From NCBI RefSeq assembly GCF_003432485.1, contig NZ_QVNQ01000001.1:806001-870000 (forward strand): a stretch of DNA of 64,000 nucleotides. Reading direction: 5' to 3'. How positions within the stretch are numbered: the first letter of the stretch is position 1; every line of letters begins with the position of its first letter. A model generated the notes under the pieces. The model had not been told where the DNA came from. It searched no databases and was given only the letters and a program-made list of their open reading frames with translations. Origin of the DNA: Actinomadura spongiicola (lineage in GTDB: Bacteria; Actinomycetota; Actinomycetes; Streptosporangiales; Streptosporangiaceae). Position numbers and translations under genes: made by a program. This document shows positions 57,735 to 64,000 of the stretch, piece after piece.

Positions 57735-58649
57735 ATGCGTATCGAGCAGTTGGAATGCGTCGCGGCCGTCACCCGCCTGGGGTCGATGCGCCGCGCCAGC
57801 GAGGCCCTGCACATGTCACAACCGGCGCTCAGTCAGACCATCGGCAACCTGGAGCGCGAGCTCGGCGTCACGCTGCTGGAACGGCACCGCTCGGGCGCCC
57901 GCCTCAGCTCCGGCGGACGCGAGCTCCTACCCGGCATCATCGAGGTCCTGGACGCCGTGCACCGCCTGCGCGCCGCGGCCGACGACACGCTCCGATCCAG
58001 ACGCAGCGTCCGCGTCGGCACCGTACACGCCGCGACCGTCCCGCTCGTCCTGCCCGTGGTGAGCCGCTTCCGCGCGGCGCGGCCGGAGACCCAGGTCGAG
58101 CTGATCACCGCCCGCCAGGCCGACATCCAGGAGTCCCTCCGCGGCGGCGGCCTCGACCTCGGCCTGATCAACATCATCGACGGCGACGATCCACCCCCGG
58201 ACCTGGCCACGGTCGAACTCCTCCGGGGCCGCGCCGCCGTCTGCTGCCGCACCGACAGCCCCCTCGCCCGCCTACCCGAGGTCCCCCTCGACCGCATCCT
58301 CGCCGAACCGTTCGTCGCGATGCGCGCCGGCTACCTCATGCACCGCTACGTCCACCGCCTCCTGAACGGCCGCGAACCGTCCATCGCCTACTCGGTGGAC
58401 GGCGCCGAAATGGGCAAGGTCATGGTCGCCGAGGGCCTGGGCGTCACCCTCCTCCCCGACTACAGCATCTCCGGAGACCCCCTCGAACAACGCGGCATCA
58501 TCACCCACCGCCCCCTGGCCACCAAGGGCCCAGACGTCCTCCTGGTCGCCCAACACTCCCGCACCCACAACCCACCCGCCCAGGTGACCCACCTCCTCCA
58601 CCTCCTAAAAACCCAAGCCACCCACCTCCCCCACAACACGGGAAGCTGA
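57735..58649 (+). CDS. LysR-family regulator, likely activator of the sulfur operons
   Basis: A protein of 304 residues. An N-terminal LysR winged helix (MRIEQLECVAAVTRLGSMRRASEALHMSQPALSQTIGNLERELGV) is followed by the two-lobed effector domain (SVRVGTVHAATVPLVLPVV, LLRGRAAVCCRTDSPLARL, GYLMHRYVHRLL). It is divergent from sfnG across 84 bases, the classical position for a LysR activator. By analogy with CysB/Cbl and SfnR systems it may sense sulfate or a reduced-sulfur signal; that is inference. Confidence 0.92.
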   Translation: MRIEQLECVAAVTRLGSMRRASEALHMSQPALSQTIGNLERELGVTLLERHRSGARLSSGGRELLPGIIEVLDAVHRLRAAADDTLRSRRSVRVGTVHAATVPLVLPVVSRFRAARPETQVELITARQADIQESLRGGGLDLGLINIIDGDDPPPDLATVELLRGRAAVCCRTDSPLARLPEVPLDRILAEPFVAMRAGYLMHRYVHRLLNGREPSIAYSVDGAEMGKVMVAEGLGVTLLPDYSISGDPLEQRGIITHRPLATKGPDVLLVAQHSRTHNPPAQVTHLLHLLKTQATHLPHNTGS

Positions 58650-58895
58650 CCCACATCATCGGTCGAGCCCGACCTCGAATCATTCGATTTGGTTGGGCGG
58701 TTGTGGCGCGAAAACGGTGCCATCGTGGCCGGAAAACGTTGTTGTGATGCCACTTGTCGGTGTCCTGGAAGATGTCGCGCTGCCGAGTGTTATACGGATC
58801 GTCGGAACGATTCGAAGAACGCTGGATCGTTTTCGGCTTTCCGTACCGGAACCGGTTCGCGAGGTGCGTCCGGTTCGATGTGAAGAGGAGACACG

Positions 58896-59846
58896 ATGGA
58901 TTCGGACCGTCTGGGAGTGGTCTTCGGCAGCCTGACTCCGCCGGAACAGTTGACGAACGCCGCCGCTTTGGCGGAGGACCTGGGGTTCGGTGAGTTGTGG
59001 TTTTCCGAGGACTGCTTCTTCACCGGCGGCCTTTCGGGGCTCACCCAACTGCTCGCCGCGACCCGGACGGTGCCCGCCGGGCTGGGTCTCGCCAGCGTGA
59101 TGACGAGGCACCCGGCGATCCTCGCCATGGAACTGGCGGGCCTCGCCCGCATGTATCCGGGGCGTAGCCGTGCCGCGATCGGTCTGGGCAACAGCCACTG
59201 GCTCCGGCAGATGGGCCTGATGCCCGAGCGCCCGTTGACGGCCGTCACCGAGACCTTCGAGGTGCTGCGTGAGCTGCTGCGCGGCGCGGCCGTGTCCCGT
59301 ACGACCGCCGCCCATGAGTTCGACGACATCCGGCTGGAGTTCGCGCCGGAACAACCGCCGGAGCTGTGGATCGGCGCGGTCAACGAGCGCGCTCTGCGTG
59401 CCGCCGGTGCGCTGGCCGACGGGGTTCTGCTGTCGGTTCTGGCGGGTCCCGCGTATGTTTCCTGGGCCAAGCGGCAGGTGGGGACGGCGCCGATCACCGC
59501 CTTCGTTCTGGCGGCGGTGGCGGACGATGACGCCACGGCTCGCGACGCCGTACGGGACGCGGTCGGTTTCTTCCTGCGGGCCGAGTCCCACACCGCGCTG
59601 GTCGGCCAGTCGGAACACGGTTCTGAGATCAGGAAGCGGATCGCCGGTCTCGGCGAGGGTGAACCGCTCGTCGTCGAGGACGAGTGGATCGACGAGTTCG
59701 CCGTCGCCGGAACCCCCGACCGGGTTCGGCGCGGGCTGGAGGACCTGCGCGCGGCCGGTGCCGACTCTCTCGGCCTGTGGCTGTTCCCGCCCGAACGGCT
59801 CGACGAGCAGCTTCGCCGCGTCGCGAACGAGGTCGCCAAGAGCTGA
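58896..59846 (+). CDS. LLM-class oxidoreductase, probably F420-dependent
   Basis: A protein of 316 residues: DRLGVVFGSLTPPEQLTNAAALAEDLGFGELWFSEDCF, TVPAGLGLASVMTRHPAILAMELAGLARMYPGR (typical of F420-dependent members), SRAAIGLGNSHWLRQMG, PPELWIGAVNERALRAAG and VAGTPDRVRRGLEDLRAAGADSLGLW. It transfers hydride between F420 and an unknown substrate. GAGGAGA lies seven bases before the ATG. It is a separate transcription unit; the 246 bases before it (58650-58895) hold no other recognised element. Confidence 0.88.
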   Translation: MDSDRLGVVFGSLTPPEQLTNAAALAEDLGFGELWFSEDCFFTGGLSGLTQLLAATRTVPAGLGLASVMTRHPAILAMELAGLARMYPGRSRAAIGLGNSHWLRQMGLMPERPLTAVTETFEVLRELLRGAAVSRTTAAHEFDDIRLEFAPEQPPELWIGAVNERALRAAGALADGVLLSVLAGPAYVSWAKRQVGTAPITAFVLAAVADDDATARDAVRDAVGFFLRAESHTALVGQSEHGSEIRKRIAGLGEGEPLVVEDEWIDEFAVAGTPDRVRRGLEDLRAAGADSLGLWLFPPERLDEQLRRVANEVAKS

Positions 59847-60027
59847 ACGGGCGGGCCGCCCATCGGTTGGCTCGCCGCCGTCGGCGCGGCGCCTGCCGCA
59901 CCAGCCGTGGGCGAGGGATGTGTGCGACGGCGGCGGTACCTTCGCCTGTGCCGGAGCGCGCCGAGCGCGCGGGCGACGGGTCCATAGACTGCCGAGTTCC
60001 CCTGCGACACCCGGCTATGTGGCCGGG

Positions 60028-61203
60028 CTACCGGAGTTGCCCGGCCACGTAGGTCGCGTGGGGCTTGTGCAGTGTGGTGATGTCGGTGGTCGGGTCGCCG
60101 TCGACGATCAGCAGGTCGGCGTCGTGGCCGGGGCCGATGCGGCCTTTGCGGTCTGGGAGGCCGCATGCCTCCGCGGCGATCGATGTGGCGGACCGTAGGG
60201 CGTCCGTTGGCGTCAGTCCCGCGCGCACGTACTCGTCCAGGGTGTACGGCAGCAGTCCGTGGGGTTTGGCCGGGCCGATGCCGCCGTCCGAGCCCGCCAC
60301 CAGCCGGACTCCGCCCTTGTGGAGCCGCATGGCGGTCTCGTGCAGGACGGCCTCGGTGATGCCGGCGCGGGCGGCCATGGCGATGATCTCGGGTGGGACG
60401 ACGACGGCGGGGTCGCTGCCGAGCGTCGGGCAGACCGTGGTTCCCGACTCGGCCAGCTCGGTGAGCAGGGCGTCGTCGGCGTGGACGCCGTCCCGTGTGA
60501 GACAGGTGCAGTGCTCGATGCCGTCGACGCCCGCGGCCGAGGCCTGGCGTACGGCGTCGAGGGCGTGCGCGTGCGCGGTGATCGGCAGTCCGAGCCGGTG
60601 CGCCTCGTCGACCGCCGCGCGCAGCTCCGCGTCGGTGAACTGCGGGCTCAAGGTGTCGGTGCCGGGGGTGAGCACACCTCCGCTGGCCATGATCTTCACG
60701 ACGTCCGCGCCGTGATCCGCGCGTCGCCGGACCATCGCCCGTATGTCCGCCTCGTCGCCTGCCTCGCCGCCCAGTGTCGCGCAGTGCCCGCCCACGCTGG
60801 TGATCGGCGTTCCGGAGGCCACGACCGTCGGCAGTCCGGGTTTGTCGTGCGTCCGCCACTCCAGCACCGCGTCCTGGTAGTCGCCGAGGTCCCGGACGGT
60901 GGTCACGCCCGTGGCCAGATGCAGGCGCAGCGACGTTTCTATGGTGTCGTTCAGTTCTTCCGGGGATAGATTTCCGAGGTTCTCCAGGGCACCGAGGCCG
61001 CCGTTCGCGCACAGGTGCACATGTGCGTCGATCAGGCCGGGAAGCGCCGTTCCGTCATAATGTTGCGTCGTCCAGTCATCCGGTGCCTCCGTGCCTGGCT
61101 GGATTCCGACGATCCGTCCGTTCTCCACGAGTATCCATGCGGGTCCGTCAAGCAATCGTTCGCCGTCGAACACCCTCGTCACGCCAATGGCAAGTCTGCT
61201 CAT
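60028..61203 (-). CDS. Amidohydrolase (imidazolonepropionase/Xaa-Pro dipeptidase-like)
   Basis: A protein of 391 residues: N-terminal beta-sandwich, then GLIDAHVHLCANGG (metal HxH), DHGADVVKIMASGGV (bridging Lys), PITAHAHALDAVRQA and GVDGIEHCTCLTRDG (His ligands), VAGSDGG (catalytic Asp) and GRIGPGHDADLLIVDGDPTTDI. It hydrolyses an amide or imide bond with a binuclear metal centre; the substrate is unknown. ATG 61203 (MSRLAIGVTRVFDG) is preferred over one 17 codons upstream because the usual family N-terminus begins there. Confidence 0.9.
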   Translation of the reverse strand: MSRLAIGVTRVFDGERLLDGPAWILVENGRIVGIQPGTEAPDDWTTQHYDGTALPGLIDAHVHLCANGGLGALENLGNLSPEELNDTIETSLRLHLATGVTTVRDLGDYQDAVLEWRTHDKPGLPTVVASGTPITSVGGHCATLGGEAGDEADIRAMVRRRADHGADVVKIMASGGVLTPGTDTLSPQFTDAELRAAVDEAHRLGLPITAHAHALDAVRQASAAGVDGIEHCTCLTRDGVHADDALLTELAESGTTVCPTLGSDPAVVVPPEIIAMAARAGITEAVLHETAMRLHKGGVRLVAGSDGGIGPAKPHGLLPYTLDEYVRAGLTPTDALRSATSIAAEACGLPDRKGRIGPGHDADLLIVDGDPTTDITTLHKPHATYVAGQLR

Positions 61204-61292
61204 CCTTGCGACGCTAGTCGGACGGATCTGGCGCACTGTGGGGCGTCCCAACAATGGCCGGGATCATGCGTTCTTTGGCGATTTTCTTTCGA

Positions 61293-63995
61293 TCAGTCCC
61301 GGTCGGAAAGGTCGAGGCGCGCGAGTTCGGCGCGGGAGGCGATTCCGAGTTTCTGGTAGATCTTGCGCAGATGGTAGTCGACGGTGCGCGGGCTGAGGAA
61401 CAGTTGGGCCGCGGCCTGGCGGCTGGTGAGACCTTCGCCGACGACGCGGGCGACCTGGATCTCCTGGGGCGTGAGGAGGTCGATGCCGCTGGGGTCGGGC
61501 ACTCCCGTCGTCACCCCGGTGGCGCGCAGTTCGGAGCGGGCACGCCGGGCCCATATCGTGGCGCCGAGCCGCTCGAAGGTGGCCAGCGCGAGGCGAAGCG
61601 GGCCTCGCGCGTCGGTGCGGCGTTTCCGGCGGCGTAGGAACTCCCCGTACAGCAGCGCGGTGCGGGCGTGGTCGAGCGGCATCCCGGACGCGTGGTGATG
61701 GTCGAGCGCGGTCCGGAACCATCGATCGGCCTCGTCGCCATCGGACAGCAGGGCGCGGCAACGGGCGGCGAGGGCGCGCACCTCCGTTGTCGCCGGGGCC
61801 TCCTCCGCCCAGGTCAGATGCCGGGCGAAGGCCTCGGCGCCGCGGTCGCGCAGGTCGACGCGTGTCGCCGCCTCGACATAGTTGGGGATCACGGTGATGG
61901 AGACCGCGTGGTGCCCGGACGACATGAGATCGCGCATGACCTCCAGTTGCTCCAGCGCGTCCTCGCCGCGCCCCTCGGAGAGCGCGAGCAGGGTAAGGGC
62001 GTGCCGCGCGGAGAGACCGGCGGTGGCCAGGCCGCGGGCGTCGGCGAACGCGATGACCTCCCGTGCCTTCGCCACGGCCTCGTCCGCGCGCCCGCGCAGG
62101 CCGCACAGTGTGGCCATGGTCGCCTGATGCTGCCAGGCGATGTTGGACTGTCCGGTCTCCAGGGACAGCCGGTGACCCTCGTCGGCGATCGCCTCCGCGG
62201 CGGCGTACCGGCCGTTCAGGATCTCGTCGTTGGCCTGGAACCACAGGGCCCAGGCGAGCGTCCCCGCGGCACCGAGCCGGCGGGCTCCGGCCACGCCGGC
62301 GGCGCGCAGCCGCCGGGAGGCCCCGAGGTCGCCGCGGGTCAGGGCGACGCCGCCGGCCCGGACGAGCAGGTGCGGGTCACCGCTCCCTTCGATCACGGCC
62401 AGATCGTCGTCCAGGCCGTCGGGATGCTCGCCTCGCGCGAGGGGAGCGATGCCCAGCATCAACCTGACCAATGCCTGCTCCAGGGGCGTTCCCGCGTGCG
62501 GAAGCCGTCCCAGAAGCCGGTCGACCTCCTTGGCCGCGGCGGCGTCGGCGGTGTGGAACGCGGCTTCACCGGCGTCCAGCAGCACCTGCACCGGGCGGTG
62601 GACGGCCCCGTCGACGGCGCGGGACGCCGCGGAGACCAGGATGCGGACGGCTTCGGCCGCGTCCCCGTCGCGCAGTTCGGTCAGGCCGTGGAGGTGGTCG
62701 ATGCGCGGATCACCGGCCTCGGCGAGGGGGCGGGCCTCGTCCAGGAGCGTGCGCGTGCGGGGCGCGTCGCCGCTGCGCCAGGCGGCTTCGGCGGCGGCGA
62801 TCAGCCTTCGGGCCCGGTCGGACGCGTCCGGGCTGAGCCGGGCGGCCTGATGGAGGACGGTGACCGCCGTCCGGTCGCCCGAACGACGCAGCGTGCGCTC
62901 GGCGACCAGCTCCAGCTCGCGGGCGACCTCCTCGTCAGGGCCCGGCACGGCCCGTGCCAGGTGCCACACCCGGCGGGTGGGCTCGGTGCCGGCGCGTGCG
63001 AGCGCCGCGTGGACGGCCTGACGGGTCGAATGCGGAGCGCCGTGGTAGGCGGCCGAGCGCACCAGCGGATGGCGGAAGGCGACGGCACCGGACCGGTCGA
63101 TGCGGACCAGGTCGTCCAGAACGCCCGAGTCCAGGGGATCGAGGGAGACGTCCAGCCGCTCGGCGGCCCGCGCGAGGGTCGGCAGGTGACCGGAACCGTC
63201 CGCCGCGCACAGGACGACCAGAACCCGAACGTCGGGATCGAGCCGCCGAACCCGCGTACTGAACAGCCCTTCGAGGGCCGTCGACAACGGGAGCGGGTCG
63301 AGAAGGGGGTCGAGCCCGGCGAGCTCTCGCCACGTGAGCCCCCGGGGTATCTCCTCCAGGGCGAGCGGGTTGCCGCCCGCCGCCTCCACCAGCCGATCCC
63401 GCACTTCCGGGGAGATCAGGCCGGGAAAGGACGCGTCCAGGACGGCCGCCGACTCGTCAGCGCCCAGCGGCGCGAGGGACAGCACGCGCGGACCGTCGGC
63501 GGCGGTCCGCGCGGCGGCGATCAGCGCGACGGGCTCGGCGCCGAGGCGGCGGGCCACGAACGCGAGCACGTCACGGGACGGGCCGTCCGCCCATTGCAGG
63601 TCGTCGACGAGACATGCCACCGGACGTTCGTCCGCCAGGTCCGACAGCAGGGTCAGCGTCCCCGCCGACACCAGGAACCGGTCCGGCGCGGCCCCGCTCC
63701 GCGAACCGAGCGCGACACCGAGCGCGTCCGCCTGCGGCGCGGGCAGCAGATCGACCCGATTCAGAACCGGGTACAGCAACTGGTGCAGGACGGCATAGGC
63801 GAGCGGCGCCTCGGTCTCGGCGCCCGTGGCTTGCAGCACGCGCATATCGGTCGCCAGACGCGCGGCCTGCCTGAGCAGCGCCGACTTCCCGATCCCGGGC
63901 TCGCCGACCAGGACGACACCGCCGCCCCGGCTCGCCCGCGCGGACGCGAGAAGCCCCGCCACCCCGGCAAGCTCCTGCTCTCGCCCCGCGAACAT
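61293..63995 (-). CDS. Large ATP-binding LuxR-family regulator (LAL), start near window edge
   Basis: A protein of at least 900 residues. N-terminal AAA-like ATPase: Walker A GEPGIGKS at 31-38 and Walker B CLVDDLQWADG. A long helical TPR-like middle follows (LRGRADEAVAKAREVIAFAD, DEADRWFRTALDHHHASG). The C-terminal LuxR helix-turn-helix is LTPQEIQVARVVGEGLTSRQAAAQLFLSPRTVDYHLRKIYQKLGI. Such proteins activate metabolite or antibiotic genes. ATG 63995 is five bases from the end of the window, so an earlier start cannot be excluded. Confidence 0.92.
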   Translation of the reverse strand: MFAGREQELAGVAGLLASARASRGGGVVLVGEPGIGKSALLRQAARLATDMRVLQATGAETEAPLAYAVLHQLLYPVLNRVDLLPAPQADALGVALGSRSGAAPDRFLVSAGTLTLLSDLADERPVACLVDDLQWADGPSRDVLAFVARRLGAEPVALIAAARTAADGPRVLSLAPLGADESAAVLDASFPGLISPEVRDRLVEAAGGNPLALEEIPRGLTWRELAGLDPLLDPLPLSTALEGLFSTRVRRLDPDVRVLVVLCAADGSGHLPTLARAAERLDVSLDPLDSGVLDDLVRIDRSGAVAFRHPLVRSAAYHGAPHSTRQAVHAALARAGTEPTRRVWHLARAVPGPDEEVARELELVAERTLRRSGDRTAVTVLHQAARLSPDASDRARRLIAAAEAAWRSGDAPRTRTLLDEARPLAEAGDPRIDHLHGLTELRDGDAAEAVRILVSAASRAVDGAVHRPVQVLLDAGEAAFHTADAAAAKEVDRLLGRLPHAGTPLEQALVRLMLGIAPLARGEHPDGLDDDLAVIEGSGDPHLLVRAGGVALTRGDLGASRRLRAAGVAGARRLGAAGTLAWALWFQANDEILNGRYAAAEAIADEGHRLSLETGQSNIAWQHQATMATLCGLRGRADEAVAKAREVIAFADARGLATAGLSARHALTLLALSEGRGEDALEQLEVMRDLMSSGHHAVSITVIPNYVEAATRVDLRDRGAEAFARHLTWAEEAPATTEVRALAARCRALLSDGDEADRWFRTALDHHHASGMPLDHARTALLYGEFLRRRKRRTDARGPLRLALATFERLGATIWARRARSELRATGVTTGVPDPSGIDLLTPQEIQVARVVGEGLTSRQAAAQLFLSPRTVDYHLRKIYQKLGIASRAELARLDLSDRD

Positions 63996-64000
63996 GCCCT

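Overview
The window looks like chromosomal DNA of a high-GC Gram-positive actinomycete. The evidence is G/C-ending codons, many GTG and TTG starts, ATGA-type stop/start overlaps, Sec lipoproteins, a large LuxR-type ATPase regulator, MerR/HspR-type regulators and an F420-type luciferase-fold enzyme. An Actinomadura/Streptosporangiales-like host is my guess; the sequence does not prove it. I saw no rRNA, tRNA, CRISPR array or intact insertion sequence.

Layout. (1) 1-4179: the end of a LacI-type regulator, a LacI-type operator, then a sugar isomerase, a class 2-like dihydroorotate dehydrogenase with Cys in place of the usual catalytic Ser, and glycerate kinase. (2) 4303-6166: a secreted two-part protein and an ASCH-like/winged-helix protein. 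(3) 11473-6463 (minus): a compact four-gene operon of XRE-TPR regulator, TIR protein with the SARM1-type catalytic Glu, P-loop NTPase and two-helix membrane protein. It is a candidate NAD-depleting defence or signalling system. (4) 11793-14205: VOC protein, PPOX protein and an alanine/sodium symporter.

(5) 14628-36056: a catabolic regulon. A TetR-type regulator (18495-19094) sits among genes whose promoters carry the same inverted repeat (CTTGGTC-N4-GAACAAG type) just downstream of a TTGACA -35 box. The genes encode a glutamine-synthetase-like gamma-glutamyl ligase, a PuuD-like gamma-glutamyl hydrolase, aldehyde and alcohol dehydrogenases, a Baeyer-Villiger-type flavoprotein, a PhyH-type 2-oxoglutarate dioxygenase, a crotonase, two SDRs, an esterase, an Rbs-type ABC importer and a fused E1 plus E2 of a 2-oxoacid dehydrogenase. 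Together they suggest import and oxidation of an unidentified amine-bearing compound that is masked by gamma-glutamylation.

(6) 36583-40073: Hsp20, an HspR-like MerR protein, a STAS protein, a second MerR-like protein and a membrane protein. (7) 40317-57650: two converging sulfur-scavenging operons that meet at one strong hairpin (52197-52234). The plus operon has a short leader peptide ending Leu-Cys-Arg, two ABC transporter sets, a DszB-like desulfinase, three LLM monooxygenases (one a clear SsuD) and two flavin reductases. The minus operon has SfnG, an internal Cys-containing leader, two DszC/SfnB-like monooxygenases, a flavin reductase and a second SsuD. A divergent LysR gene (57735) is the likely regulator. 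(8) 58896-64000: an LLM F420-type oxidoreductase, an amidohydrolase and a LuxR-type ATPase regulator that reaches the window edge.
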